DNA from: Saprospirales bacterium
GTDB lineage: Bacteria > Bacteroidota > Bacteroidia > Chitinophagales > Saprospiraceae
Assembly: GCA_016703765.1 (NCBI GenBank)
Contig: JADJBL010000005.1
Location: forward strand, 1 to 64,000
DNA: 64,000 bases
Direction of reading: 5' to 3'
Shown here: in pieces, positions 34,639 through 43,925 of the stretch
Numbering within the stretch: the first letter of the stretch is position 1
Layout of the letters: the number at the start of each line of letters is the position of its first letter
Made by a program: the position numbers and the translations under genes
Notes under the pieces: generated by a model
Seen by the model: the letters and a program-made list of their open reading frames with translations, nothing else
The model's database searches: none
What the model was told of the DNA's origin: nothing

Positions 34639-36102
34639 ATGAGAATGAAAAGTTGGCTTGCAGTAGCCATTGGCTTGCTGCTATGCGAGGGCATGAATGC
34701 TCAGGAACAATGGGGATTGAGACTTGGAACATATGCGGGTGTAAACGGGCTGGCCCTCAACCCGGCTTCCGGGGCGGGGTTTGACTATCAGGTGGATGTG
34801 AATCTGTTATCGGGGCATTTTTTCCTGGAAACCAATTACGCCTGGTTGCGAAAGAGCTCCCTTTTCGGGCTGGGCCTGAAAATCGGGAATCTCGATTTTG
34901 TGGAAGCCAGGGATTACGACCTGGAACCCCAGGCCTTTCCCGGCGACGTGGTTTTCGAATTTGCGGACGACGCCCGAAAAAGATACTTATATAGTTCTGC
35001 GACGATTACGGGCCCTTCGGCCCTTTTCCGGCTGAAAGGCGGGCATTCCCTGGGCTGGATCGTTCAGGGGCGCTTTGCCATGGGCGGACAGCGTTTGCCC
35101 AATAACCTCAGCTATATCCGCTACGACCGGCGGCCCGATCTCGAACCCTTTCCCATGCATCGCTGGGAGATGGGCATGGTGGCCTGGTCGGAGATCGGGC
35201 TTCATTACGGCCGCCAGTGGCAAACGGGATACGGGAAATTTCACCTGGGGCTAACCGCCAAATACCTCATGGGTTACGAAGGATTTTATTTCCAAAACAA
35301 CACCGACCTGGATGCTTACACCAAAATAACCGGAGATACGATCGCCGCTGAAAAAATGGACCTCAGCTATTCCTACACCCGCAGCAACCTCGGCGCTCCG
35401 CCTTTCCAACTCGTCCGGAACGGTTCGGGCTTCAGCGCCGATCTGGGCGCAGAATGGACCTTCGACGGCGCGTTTGATCCCCACCAGTACAAAGTCGGGG
35501 TGTCCCTGCTGGATATCGGCGCCATCCGTTTTAGCGGAGAGCAGGTAGTCAAACACCATGCGGTTTCCTCCAAACCGGTGGTGCTGCCCAATGGGGATTT
35601 CGACTTCATAGATTCTCCGGAGGACCTCGATCAGATGGTCCGCTTGTTCAGTCAACATACCCTGGGCGACAGCGCGGCTTCTTTTGTGGGAAATGAATAT
35701 ACCTTATGGATGCCTTCGGCAATCAGCATTCAGGGAGAATTTGGATTCTTCCCTTTCCTCTGGATACACGGCGCGCTGGTGCAGCAAATTCCGCACCCCG
35801 GCGCTGCAATCGAACGGGGCAACGCCATCATGCTCGCGCCCAGGTTTGAAAAACGCTGGCTTGCCGCCGGCCTTCCCATCACGCTTTACAACATGGAACA
35901 ACTCCGGGTGGGCGCCTTTGTCCGCGTCGGTCCCCTGGTGCTCGGGACGGACCATTTCCCCGGATTCCTGATTCCCGGCCGTTTGTCGGGCGTGGATTTT
36001 TATTTTGCCCTGCATTGGCCTTTCAACCTGACCGATGCGGACATTAGCGGCGGTCGTTCGCCCAATTTGAAAGGCAGGGGCGTAAAGTGCTACCACTTTT
36101 AA
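34639..36102 (+). CDS. DUF5723-family outer-membrane protein
   Basis: A 487-residue exported protein with signal WLAVAIGLLLCEGMNAQ. The opening of the mature chain (GTYAGVNGLALNPASGAG, LLSGHFFLETNYAWL) and the repeating amphipathic strands fit DUF5723, a Bacteroidota outer-membrane beta-barrel family. The last residues CYHF end in Phe. Met1 (34639) and Met3 (34645) are both possible starts. The role is unknown. Confidence 0.8.
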   Translation: MRMKSWLAVAIGLLLCEGMNAQEQWGLRLGTYAGVNGLALNPASGAGFDYQVDVNLLSGHFFLETNYAWLRKSSLFGLGLKIGNLDFVEARDYDLEPQAFPGDVVFEFADDARKRYLYSSATITGPSALFRLKGGHSLGWIVQGRFAMGGQRLPNNLSYIRYDRRPDLEPFPMHRWEMGMVAWSEIGLHYGRQWQTGYGKFHLGLTAKYLMGYEGFYFQNNTDLDAYTKITGDTIAAEKMDLSYSYTRSNLGAPPFQLVRNGSGFSADLGAEWTFDGAFDPHQYKVGVSLLDIGAIRFSGEQVVKHHAVSSKPVVLPNGDFDFIDSPEDLDQMVRLFSQHTLGDSAASFVGNEYTLWMPSAISIQGEFGFFPFLWIHGALVQQIPHPGAAIERGNAIMLAPRFEKRWLAAGLPITLYNMEQLRVGAFVRVGPLVLGTDHFPGFLIPGRLSGVDFYFALHWPFNLTDADISGGRSPNLKGRGVKCYHF

Positions 36103-36114
36103 GGAAAAGAGTCC

Positions 36115-36122
36115 TACTTTTG
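36115..36122 (+). promoter_or_regulatory. Putative -7 box of the ompH gene
   Basis: TACTTTTG fully matches TAnnTTTG, 57 nt before the ATG at 36179. Confidence 0.45.
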
Positions 36123-36178
36123 CCTGAAATTTTTTTCCGGCCTGTTCGTTTAAGGCTCGGTTATGTTAAATTCAGGTA

Positions 36179-36715
36179 ATGAAACGTACAAACGCTATGA
36201 GGAAATGGTTATTGGCAGCAGCAATGCTCCCTGCTTTTCTATGGACACTGACACCCCTTTCCGCCCAAAAAATGGGCTATTTGAATTCACTGGCTCTTCT
36301 GAGCCAAATGCCCCAGGTAGCCCAGGCCGACACCGCCGTGATGCGGATGCGCGACAGCCTGTACGTGGAGGGGCAGGTGAGGGCTAAACTCCTGCAAGAC
36401 AAATACACCGCCCTGGTTAAAGACGTGAACGAAGGCTCGGTGCCGCCAAGGGAGGCGCAGCTGCGGGAAGAAGAAGTGATGAAAGGCCAGCAGGAGCTCG
36501 AAAAGTACCAGCAGGAAATATCGGCCTGGCTCGGAGCCCAGCGGGAGAAGCTGTACGACCCCATACTGGATCAATTGCAAAAAGCCATCGACGAGGTGGG
36601 TACGGAGCATTCGTTCCAATTCATCTTCGATGTGAGCTCGTTGAATTTTATCGTGTATGCGGAGGAATCGGTCGATGTGACCCCCTTGGTGAAAGCCAAG
36701 CTGGGGCTCCCCTGA
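36179..36715 (+). CDS. OmpH/Skp-family periplasmic chaperone
   Basis: A 178-residue exported protein. The signal is MRKWLLAAAMLPAFLWTLTPLSA; Met7 (36197) would give the shortest basic lead. The mature start KMGYLNSLALLSQMPQV is the conserved first strand of the Skp/OmpH family. A long charged helical hairpin follows (about 55-135) and the chain ends in FIFDVSSLNFIVYAEESVDVT, the strands that build the trimer body. Skp proteins hold outer-membrane proteins in transit. It converges on the M50 protease gene with no gap. Confidence 0.85.
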   Translation: MKRTNAMRKWLLAAAMLPAFLWTLTPLSAQKMGYLNSLALLSQMPQVAQADTAVMRMRDSLYVEGQVRAKLLQDKYTALVKDVNEGSVPPREAQLREEEVMKGQQELEKYQQEISAWLGAQREKLYDPILDQLQKAIDEVGTEHSFQFIFDVSSLNFIVYAEESVDVTPLVKAKLGLP

Positions 36716-37849
36716 TCAGGCATCCGCTTTATTCCTGAACAGGGTTTTCAGGCCCTGGGTCAGCCGTTCCGACGAGACGGTCCCGATAATCTCTTTTCCT
36801 TCGAATACGGGCAAAAGAGGGCTCCCCGTATAATAGAATCTTTCCATTGCGGCTTTCAGCGTATCGGTAGGCGTGAGCCCTGCCCATACCGGCTTGTAGA
36901 ACTCCTTCACGGGCCGCAACCGCAGCGCCGGCTCCCTGGAAGCCCTCGCCAACTGCTGGCTGGTAAGCACGCCCACCCAATCTCCATCCTCCTGGAATAC
37001 CAGGAAATCCAGTTCCCTCTTCTCCAAAGAAAGCGCCAGGGCCCTTTCCAGCGTATCGGAAAGGGTTAATCCGGAATAACCCCGATCGAATACCTCCCCC
37101 ACGAGCAAGGTGGACAGGGCGTGGTCGGTTTTGACGTTCCGGTATTCCATCTGGGCCATAAAAAATATGAAGACCCCGATCAGGGAGCTCAGGTAGCTTC
37201 CCTGTTGAAAACTGTACACCGTGAGCAGCACGGCCACTACCTGACCCACCCTGGCGGCGATCCGGGTCGCTTTGAGGCGCGTAAACCGGTAAGAGAGGAG
37301 GGCCCGGAATATCCTTCCTCCATCCATGGGGAAAGCGGGAAGAAGGTTAAATACCGCCAGGGCGATATTGAGCAGAAAAAGACCCGGGATAAAATAATCG
37401 AGAAAGGAGCCCGAGGGCTCTCCTCCTGCCTGGGGAGACTCGAAGAAAGCCGCCAGGATGACGTATAATTCGTCTTTCCAAAACCACCAGGCAAGAGGTC
37501 CCAACAGGGCTGCAATGACCACGTTGACCATCGGGCCTGCCAAGGCCACCTGGAACTCCTGGCCCGGTTTTTCGGGCAGGGAATACAAGCGCGCGATCCC
37601 GCCGATGGGGGAGAGGATGATGTCTTTGGTGCCTACGCCAAAGCGCCTGGCCATGAGGATGTGGCCAAATTCGTGCAGCACGACGCAGACAAAAAGAGCT
37701 GCCAGGAAGAGGAAAGACCAGGCCGTATCGTTCCAGGTGCTTCCTTGTCGCTGATTAGACCAGGCGATAAAAAGGGGCAACAGGAAAAAAGACCAGTGTA
37801 CGCGGACCGGAATGTCGAAAAGCCGGGCAATCTGAAACGCGCCCCTCAT
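36716..37849 (-). CDS. M50 site-2-type protease with CBS domains
   Basis: A 377-residue polytopic membrane protease. The zinc motif HEFGH (59-63) sits in the third helix, and the second metal motif FPMDGGR (near 173) follows the NLLPA turn. Two CBS domains occupy about 245-365 (DTLERALALSLEKRELDFLVF; PTDTLKAAMERFYYTGSPLLPV). This layout matches the SpoIVFB/Rip3-like group, in which CBS domains are thought to gate activity by binding nucleotides. It likely cuts a membrane-embedded regulator; the substrate is unknown. It starts 16 nt after the acyl-CoA dehydrogenase gene ends, so the two share an operon. Confidence 0.88.
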   Translation of the reverse strand: MRGAFQIARLFDIPVRVHWSFFLLPLFIAWSNQRQGSTWNDTAWSFLFLAALFVCVVLHEFGHILMARRFGVGTKDIILSPIGGIARLYSLPEKPGQEFQVALAGPMVNVVIAALLGPLAWWFWKDELYVILAAFFESPQAGGEPSGSFLDYFIPGLFLLNIALAVFNLLPAFPMDGGRIFRALLSYRFTRLKATRIAARVGQVVAVLLTVYSFQQGSYLSSLIGVFIFFMAQMEYRNVKTDHALSTLLVGEVFDRGYSGLTLSDTLERALALSLEKRELDFLVFQEDGDWVGVLTSQQLARASREPALRLRPVKEFYKPVWAGLTPTDTLKAAMERFYYTGSPLLPVFEGKEIIGTVSSERLTQGLKTLFRNKADA

Positions 37850-37865
37850 ATGTTAAATCGCCCCC

Positions 37866-39053
37866 TCAATGGGAAGTTTGCGTCGAGGGAGGCATATACG
37901 GCAGGTAGAGTTGCCCGTTGAGGATTCCCCTGGAAATGACGATGCGTTGTACTTCGGACGTACCTTCGTATATCTCGGTGATCTTGGCGTCGCGCATGAG
38001 GCGCTCCACGTGGTATTCTTTGACATAGCCGTAACCGCCGTGCACCTGAACGGCCTGGACGGCGGTCTTCATGGCCGTTTCGGCGGCAAAAACCTTGGCC
38101 ATAGCGCTGGCGAGCCCGTAATCCATTCCCTGGTCCTTCATCCAGGCGGCGCGGTAAACCATGAGACGGGCTGCTTCGACCTCCGTGGCCATGTCGGCCA
38201 ATTTGAAGGCGATGGCCTGGTGCTGGCTGATCGGCTTGCCAAAAGCCTCGCGTTCCTTGGAGTAGGCCACGGAAAGCTCGTATGCGCCTGCGCCAATTCC
38301 GAGCGCCTGGGCAGCAATGCCGATGCGCCCTCCTTCGAGGGTTTTCATAGCAAATTTGAACCCGAACCCGTCTTCTCCGATCCGGTTTTCCTTGGGCACC
38401 TTTACATCGGTGTACATGATGGAATGGGTGTCGGATGCCCGGATACCCAGCTTATCTTCTTTTCCCCCGATGACGACCCCCGGCCAGGAAGTTTCCACGA
38501 TAAGGGCGTTGATCCCTTTATGGCCTTTATCCGGATGGGTTTGAGCCATGACGAGATGTAGACTGGAGGTACCCCCGTTGGTGATCCAGTTTTTGGTCCC
38601 GTTCAGAAGGTAATAGTCGCCCATGTCCACGGCAGTGGTACGCTGGCTGGTGGCGTCGCTGCCTGCTTCGGGTTCGGAAAGGCAGAAAGCCCCGATCCAC
38701 TCGCCGGTTGCGAGTTTGGGGAGGTATTTTTGTTTTTGCTCCTCCGTGCCGTAAGCCTGAAGGCCCCAGCAAACGAGGGAGTTATTGACGGACATGATGA
38801 CGGAGCAGGAGGCGTCGATCTTGGAGATCTCCTCCATGGCGAGGACATAGGAGATCGTATCCATGCCGCTGCCGCCGTATTCGGGGGAGACCATCATTCC
38901 GAGAAATCCGAGCTCACCCATTTTGCGCACCTCCTCTTTGGGAAAACGCATTTCGCGGTCGCGGTCGATCACGCCGGGTTTCAGTTCGTTTTGTGCGAAA
39001 TCCCGGGCAGCCTCCCGGACCGCCAATTGTTCTTCATTCAGTTCAAAAAACAT
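37866..39053 (-). CDS. Acyl-CoA dehydrogenase (short-chain type)
   Basis: A 395-residue FAD enzyme that introduces the alpha-beta double bond in acyl-CoA. The order is complete: helical N-domain (ELNEEQLAVREAARDFA), FAD/substrate strand segment CLSEPEAGSDA and WITNGG, the C-domain Arg loop SKEREAFGKPISQHQ, and the catalytic Glu in TEIYEGTSEVQR. The sequence is closest in pattern to butyryl/short-chain dehydrogenases. Driven by a strong promoter at 39104-39134, probably together with the M50 protease. Confidence 0.93.
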   Translation of the reverse strand: MFFELNEEQLAVREAARDFAQNELKPGVIDRDREMRFPKEEVRKMGELGFLGMMVSPEYGGSGMDTISYVLAMEEISKIDASCSVIMSVNNSLVCWGLQAYGTEEQKQKYLPKLATGEWIGAFCLSEPEAGSDATSQRTTAVDMGDYYLLNGTKNWITNGGTSSLHLVMAQTHPDKGHKGINALIVETSWPGVVIGGKEDKLGIRASDTHSIMYTDVKVPKENRIGEDGFGFKFAMKTLEGGRIGIAAQALGIGAGAYELSVAYSKEREAFGKPISQHQAIAFKLADMATEVEAARLMVYRAAWMKDQGMDYGLASAMAKVFAAETAMKTAVQAVQVHGGYGYVKEYHVERLMRDAKITEIYEGTSEVQRIVISRGILNGQLYLPYMPPSTQTSH

Positions 39054-39103
39054 GTGTGGTGGTTTTGGTTTTTCGCCGACTAGGGCGATAAAGTAGTTCG
39101 GTG

Positions 39104-39134
39104 CAAAAATAGGGAGATTATTCTTTCATCCAAA
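39104..39134 (-). promoter_or_regulatory. Promoter of the acyl-CoA dehydrogenase gene
   Basis: On the reverse strand TTTG (39131-39134) and TATTTTTG (39104-39111) are 19 nt apart, matching both Bacteroidota boxes. It overlaps the 3' end of the upstream lipoprotein gene. Confidence 0.65.
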
Positions 39135-39621
39135 CGGTCTCCTCTGTTAAGAAATCGTCCATCAGCATGGAACCTTTGACTTCTCCCCGGAAAGCCTCGG
39201 TGGAGGTGACCGCGTCCACTCCGCCGACCAGGAGGCTCACATCCCAGGAGCTCATCTTTTTCTTTCCGTTCATGGCGTAACAGTAAAGATAGTATTCCTC
39301 ACTGCTGTCGGGCTTGGCGTACAAAAAGGTTTTTCCGCCTATGCTGGTAATCCAGCCCCTGAAGCTCTGGTCCTCGACGGAGTACATGGAACCCACTTCC
39401 AGCACCTCGATCCGGTAGGAGTAATTGTCCCATTTCTCGATGCGGAGGCGCTTCATTTCGTGGTCTTCTTTATCGTTGTACCAGGTTCCAATCAACTTTT
39501 TGTCGATCTTTTCGGTGCCGGGATAACCAAGTGGATAATCTATGCCCACCGGACAGCCCGTCGACATCAGGACGATAGCCGCCAGGGCGAAAGGCGAGAT
39601 AAATGAGAGGATAGTTTTCAT
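39118..39621 (-). CDS. Hypothetical lipoprotein
   Basis: The start at 39621 (MKTILSFISPFALAAIVLMSTGC) gives a signal with lipobox STGC. Sequence further upstream in this frame only shadows the DUF4286 gene. The 167-residue product has a beta-rich middle (LIGTWYNDKEDHEMKRLRIEKW) that recalls lipocalin-like or stress-lipoprotein folds: a GTW start followed by strand pairs. No named family is certain. It is the last gene of the glgA-like to murA neighbourhood. Confidence 0.75.
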   Translation of the reverse strand: MKTILSFISPFALAAIVLMSTGCPVGIDYPLGYPGTEKIDKKLIGTWYNDKEDHEMKRLRIEKWDNYSYRIEVLEVGSMYSVEDQSFRGWITSIGGKTFLYAKPDSSEEYYLYCYAMNGKKKMSSWDVSLLVGGVDAVTSTEAFRGEVKGSMLMDDFLTEETVWMKE

Positions 39622-39637
39622 AATAGTATGTTTTGAA

Positions 39638-39967
39638 TTAATTAACCTGGTTTCCAATTCCTTCTTCGAGAATCTCCAGCACGGTGCGGAAAGCGACAAA
39701 CTGGTCCCGGTAGCGGTCGGCGTGTTCTTTTTGCAGTTCCGGGGATTGATAGACCTGATAGTGGTGTAAGGTAGCCATATCCTGGCAAAGATACTGGAAG
39801 GCATAAGTGGTCCCGTCTGCATCCTCCAGGCTGACCAGCCGGCTGATGCGGTAGCTTAGAAACGACCCCGTCGCCATCACATGGGGGATATGGACCTTTC
39901 GCATCCATTGAAGCCACTCCTCGCGGACATCATTATTGATCTTGACGGTGACGTTGTAGAGGACCAT
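39638..39967 (-). CDS. DUF4286 family protein
   Basis: A 109-residue cytoplasmic protein with the DUF4286 pattern: VTVKINNDVREEWLQWMRKVHIPHVMATG, LVSLEDADGTTYAFQYLCQD and a C-terminal ADRYRDQFVAFRTVLEIL. The ferredoxin-like fold resembles dimeric alpha/beta-barrel proteins. The function is unknown. It starts 21 nt after murA ends and is very likely in the same transcript. Confidence 0.88.
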   Translation of the reverse strand: MVLYNVTVKINNDVREEWLQWMRKVHIPHVMATGSFLSYRISRLVSLEDADGTTYAFQYLCQDMATLHHYQVYQSPELQKEHADRYRDQFVAFRTVLEILEEGIGNQVN

Positions 39968-39988
39968 TTACTAGTTTTTAGTTTTCAG

Positions 39989-41302
39989 TTAGATGCGGTT
40001 GATATCGGCTCCAAGTGCGCGCAATCGTTCGTCGATATGAGCGTAGCCGCGGTCGATCTGGTCGATATTGCGGATCAGGCTGGTTCCTTTGGCGGAGAGG
40101 GCGGCGATGAGCAGGGCTACGCCGGCGCGGATATCCGGGGAAGTCATTTCGATGCCGCGCAGGGGGTACTTCCTTTCCAGGCCGATGACGGTGGCCCGGT
40201 GGGGGTCGCAAAGAATGATCTGGGCGCCCATGTCGATGAGCTTATCGACGAAAAAGAGGCGGCTTTCAAACATCTTTTGGTGGACGAGCACGCTGCCGCG
40301 CGCTTGCGTGGCGATGACGAGCACGATGCTCATCAGGTCGGGAGAGAAACCCGGCCAGGGGGCGTCGTATATCGTGAGGATGGATCCGTCGATGAAGGTC
40401 TGGATTTCGTATTGATCCTGAGCGGGAATGTACAGGTCGTCTCCCCGGAATTCCATCTGGATGCCGAGTTTTTCGAATACGGAAGGGATGGAACCGAGCT
40501 CATCCCGGCGGGCCTGGAGGATGGTGAGCTCCGATTGGGTCATGGCGGCCATTCCGATAAAGCTGCCGATCTCGATCATATCGGGGAGGAGACGGTGGGT
40601 GGTCCCCTTGAGTAGCCCCTCGACGCCTTCGATGGTCAGCAAATTGGAGCCGATGCCGGAAATGTTGGCGCCCATTCGGTTGAGCATGTGGCACAATTGC
40701 TGCACATAGGGCTCGCATGCGGCGTTGTAGATCCGGGTGGTCCCCTTTGCGAGCACGGCGGCCATGACGACATTGGCGGTGCCCGTCACGGATATTTCAT
40801 CCATGAGGATATAGGTCCCCGTGAGCTGTTTGGCTTCGATGAAAAACTGGTTGTTGTCGGCATCGTAGACGAATTGCCCTCCGAGGGTTTCGAGGCCGTG
40901 AAAATGGGTGTCGAGGCGCCTGCGCCCGATCTTGTCGCCGCCCGGTTTGGGAAGGTAAGCTTTTCCGAAGCGGGCCAGGAGTGGACCGATCAGCATGACG
41001 GAGCCGCGGATACGGCGGGCGTGTTCCTGAAATTCGTCGGATTGGAAAAATTCCAGGTCGATATTGGCCGCACGGAAAGAGAACTCCCCGGGTCCGCGCT
41101 GTTCGACTTCCACGCCCAGACCTTTGAGCAGTTCGATCTGGCGAAACACGTCGATGATATCGGGGATGTTGGAGATGAGCACTTCCTCCCGGGTGAGCAG
41201 GACGGCAGATATAACCTGGAGCGCTTCGTTTTTGGCGCCTTGTGGAAGGATGGCGCCCTGGAGCGTTTTCCCTCCGGTAACTTCAAAAGTGGAAGGATTC
41301 AT
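39989..41302 (-). CDS. murA: UDP-N-acetylglucosamine 1-carboxyvinyltransferase (MurA), Asp-type
   Basis: A 437-residue enzyme of the first committed step of peptidoglycan synthesis: PEP plus UDP-GlcNAc gives enolpyruvyl-UDP-GlcNAc. Family marks are GAKNEALQ near the N-terminus (substrate Lys24 and Asn), RGSVMLIGPLLARFG, and LDTHFHGLETLGG. The catalytic loop reads PGGDKIGRR, with Asp123 where classical MurA has the fosfomycin-sensitive Cys of GGCAIG. Cys-to-Asp MurA enzymes in other phyla are active and intrinsically fosfomycin-resistant, so the same is expected here. In an operon with DUF4290 upstream and DUF4286 downstream. Confidence 0.95.
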   Translation of the reverse strand: MNPSTFEVTGGKTLQGAILPQGAKNEALQVISAVLLTREEVLISNIPDIIDVFRQIELLKGLGVEVEQRGPGEFSFRAANIDLEFFQSDEFQEHARRIRGSVMLIGPLLARFGKAYLPKPGGDKIGRRRLDTHFHGLETLGGQFVYDADNNQFFIEAKQLTGTYILMDEISVTGTANVVMAAVLAKGTTRIYNAACEPYVQQLCHMLNRMGANISGIGSNLLTIEGVEGLLKGTTHRLLPDMIEIGSFIGMAAMTQSELTILQARRDELGSIPSVFEKLGIQMEFRGDDLYIPAQDQYEIQTFIDGSILTIYDAPWPGFSPDLMSIVLVIATQARGSVLVHQKMFESRLFFVDKLIDMGAQIILCDPHRATVIGLERKYPLRGIEMTSPDIRAGVALLIAALSAKGTSLIRNIDQIDRGYAHIDERLRALGADINRI

Positions 41303-41329
41303 GGTATGTGGGGATGAGGAGTAGTCGGA

Positions 41330-42037
41330 TTACTTCCGTTTGTTGCGCTTGTTGTTGCGCTTGAATCCGCCGCCGCCGCCGCTGCCGTTTCCGCCGCCGC
41401 CACCGCCACCGCCTTTGCCCTGGTACTTTTGCTTCCCGCCGCTGCGTTGCTGGTGATGGCCATGCGGTTGTTTGGGGCGGGTGTCGAGCTGGGCAAACTG
41501 GTCCAGCACCAGGTCTTCGCGCACGGAGAGCTGGCCTTCGGAAAGGGCTTCCAGGTCGGAAATGATGACGTCGTCGCTCACGTAGTGCTCCTTGTTCCAG
41601 GTCCGGTAGGCCAGTTTCATATAGGAGGCGATCACGAAGGCGAATTCTTCTTTTTTCGGGCCGTCTTCCATGGCCCGCGCGGTTTCTACCAGCCTCTGGA
41701 CATTGAACCCGTAGTGCCGGTAATGGATTGCCTTTTGAGGATAGGGCACCCGTTCCGGCTTTTTAATCAGTTCTTCCGGGGTAGGGATGTGGCCTGAAGG
41801 AGGCAACACGTCGAGTTGAAAATGGGCGATCTTGTAGATGTGTTTCCAGACTTTTTCGCGGTAGTCCTCTACGTTCTTGTTCTGGGCGTTCATCTGAACG
41901 ACCAGGTTGACGACCTTTTCCACAAAAGCCTGCTTTTCCTGCGGGTTTTGAATGGTAATAGCATGTTGGATCATGCCCTGGACGTGCCGTCCGTATTCAG
42001 GAATGATCAGAAAATCCCGCGAGGTATTGTAATCCAT
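41330..42037 (-). CDS. DUF4290 family protein with glycine-rich tail
   Basis: A 235-residue protein. Residues 1-165 match DUF4290, a Bacteroidota-specific helical family (LIIPEYGRHVQGMIQHAI, VLPPSGHIPTPEELIKKPERV, YRHYGFNVQRLVE). The C-terminal 45 residues are low-complexity Gly, Lys, Arg and Asn, like RNA- or nucleic-acid-binding tails. It lies 27 nt upstream of murA and 43 nt downstream of glmS, a conserved order in the phylum. Function unknown. Confidence 0.9.
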   Translation of the reverse strand: MDYNTSRDFLIIPEYGRHVQGMIQHAITIQNPQEKQAFVEKVVNLVVQMNAQNKNVEDYREKVWKHIYKIAHFQLDVLPPSGHIPTPEELIKKPERVPYPQKAIHYRHYGFNVQRLVETARAMEDGPKKEEFAFVIASYMKLAYRTWNKEHYVSDDVIISDLEALSEGQLSVREDLVLDQFAQLDTRPKQPHGHHQQRSGGKQKYQGKGGGGGGGGNGSGGGGGFKRNNKRNKRK

Positions 42038-42080
42038 AGTTTAGTCGGCCCTTTTTATAGTGGCGTAAAGGTAATAGATT

Positions 42081-43922
42081 TTATTCTACAGTTACGGATT
42101 TTGCCAGGTTTCGGGGTTGATCGACGTCGCAATTGCGCATGAGGGCAATGTGGTAAGACAGGAGCTGCAGCGGGATGACCGACAGCAGCGGCGTAAGGGG
42201 CTCTTCCGTCTCGGGTATCTCGATAATGTAGTCGGCCATTTTGGAAATGACCTCCTCTCCCTCCGTGACCACGGCGATGACGACGCCTTTGCGGGCCTTC
42301 ACCTCCTGGATATTGCTGGCGATTTTCTCGTAAGCGCTCTTGTTGGTTGCGATGACCACCACGGGCATATTTTCATCGATCAGGGCAATGGGGCCGTGTT
42401 TCATCTCGGCGGCGGGATAGCCCTCCGCGTGGATATAGGAGATCTCCTTGAGCTTCAGCGCGCCTTCGAGTGCGATGGGGAAATTGTAGCCCCTTCCCAG
42501 GTAGAGGGCGTTGGTGGCGTCCTTGAACTCGGCGGCGATATACTCGACGGATTGGGCGCAGTTGGCCAGGAGTTTTTCCACCTTGGCCGGGATATTCTCC
42601 ATCTCGTTGATCAACTGCTGGTAGTAAGTCTTGGAGATCGTGCCCCGCTTGTAGGCCAGGCTGAGGGCCATGAGGGTGAGCAGAGCCACCTGTCCGGTAA
42701 AGGCCTTGGTCGAAGCCACCCCGATCTCGGGGCCTGCGTGGATATAGGAGCCGGCGTCGGTCATCCGGGCGATGGAGGAGCCCACGACATTGACGATGCC
42801 GTAGATCAGGGCGCCTTTTTCTTTGGCCAGTTCGAGGGCGGCCAGGGTATCGGCCGTTTCGCCCGATTGGGAGATGGCGATGACCACATCGTTTTCGCGA
42901 ATGATGGGGTTGCGGTAGCGGAATTCGGAGGCATATTCCACCTCGACGGGGATGCGGGCCAGGTCTTCGAAAAGGTATTCTGCGATCAGGCCGGCGTGCC
43001 AGGAGGTGCCGCAGGCGACGATGAGGATGCGATCGGCCTGTGAGATGCGGTTGTTGTATTGCTCGATCCCGCCGAGTCGGACCCAGCCTTCCGCGGCGTT
43101 CAGGCGGCCGCGCATGCAGTCCTGCAAAGTGCGCGATTGCTCGTGGATCTCCTTGAGCATGAAAAAGTCGTATCCTCCTTTTTCGAGCATTTCGATCTCC
43201 ATGTTGAGCTCTTCGATGAAGGGGCTCTGGATCTCGTTGCCGATGGTTTTGATCTGGAAATGCCCGTCGCGGGTGATAACGGCTATTTCTTCGTCGTTGA
43301 GGTAAACGACCTGTTTGGTATGCTCAATGATGGGTGTGGCGTCGGAGGCCAGGAAAAACTCGTCTTTCCCGATGCCGAGCACCAGGGGGCTGCCTTTCCG
43401 GGCGCCCACCAGCATACTGGGGTCGTTGCGGTCCATCACGACGATGGCGTATGCGCCCACCACCTCCGTGAGGGCCAGGCGCACCGCTTCATCCAGGGGT
43501 AGGTTTTCGGTTTGCTGGATCTCTTCGATCAGGTGGATGAGGACCTCCGTATCGGTTTCGGAGATAAAGGTGTGGCCTTTGTTCTCCAGGGCGGTTTTCA
43601 GCGAAATGTAATTTTCGATGATCCCGTTGTGCACCAAGGTCAGGCGTTGGTCGCCGGAGGCATGGGGGTGCGCGTTGATATCGTCGGGTTTGCCGTGGGT
43701 AGCCCAGCGGGTGTGGCCCATGCCGACGGTTCCTTCGGTATTTTTTGTTTTGGCAAAATCGATCAGGTCCTGGACTTTTCCTTTCTTTTTGAAGACGTGC
43801 AAGTCTCCGTTGAAGATGGCGACACCGGCGCTGTCGTAGCCGCGGTATTCGAGTCGTTGAAGGCCTTTAATCAAGATGGGATAGGCTTCCCGGGGTCCGA
43901 TGTAAGCGATGATTCCACACAT
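42081..43922 (-). CDS. glmS: Glucosamine-6-phosphate synthase (isomerizing)
   Basis: A 613-residue two-domain enzyme that makes glucosamine-6-phosphate from fructose-6-phosphate and glutamine. The N-terminal glutaminase begins MCGIIAYIG, with Cys2 as nucleophile after Met removal, and has LRRLEYRGYDSAG-type LQRLEYRGYDSAG. Two SIS isomerase domains follow (ACGTSWHAGLIAEYLFE; ISQSGETADTLAALELAKEKG), and the chain ends in the GlmS signature NLAKSVTVE. It feeds MurA downstream through UDP-GlcNAc. No glmS ribozyme is expected in this phylum and none is seen. Confidence 0.97.
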   Translation of the reverse strand: MCGIIAYIGPREAYPILIKGLQRLEYRGYDSAGVAIFNGDLHVFKKKGKVQDLIDFAKTKNTEGTVGMGHTRWATHGKPDDINAHPHASGDQRLTLVHNGIIENYISLKTALENKGHTFISETDTEVLIHLIEEIQQTENLPLDEAVRLALTEVVGAYAIVVMDRNDPSMLVGARKGSPLVLGIGKDEFFLASDATPIIEHTKQVVYLNDEEIAVITRDGHFQIKTIGNEIQSPFIEELNMEIEMLEKGGYDFFMLKEIHEQSRTLQDCMRGRLNAAEGWVRLGGIEQYNNRISQADRILIVACGTSWHAGLIAEYLFEDLARIPVEVEYASEFRYRNPIIRENDVVIAISQSGETADTLAALELAKEKGALIYGIVNVVGSSIARMTDAGSYIHAGPEIGVASTKAFTGQVALLTLMALSLAYKRGTISKTYYQQLINEMENIPAKVEKLLANCAQSVEYIAAEFKDATNALYLGRGYNFPIALEGALKLKEISYIHAEGYPAAEMKHGPIALIDENMPVVVIATNKSAYEKIASNIQEVKARKGVVIAVVTEGEEVISKMADYIIEIPETEEPLTPLLSVIPLQLLSYHIALMRNCDVDQPRNLAKSVTVE

Positions 43923-43925
43923 GGC

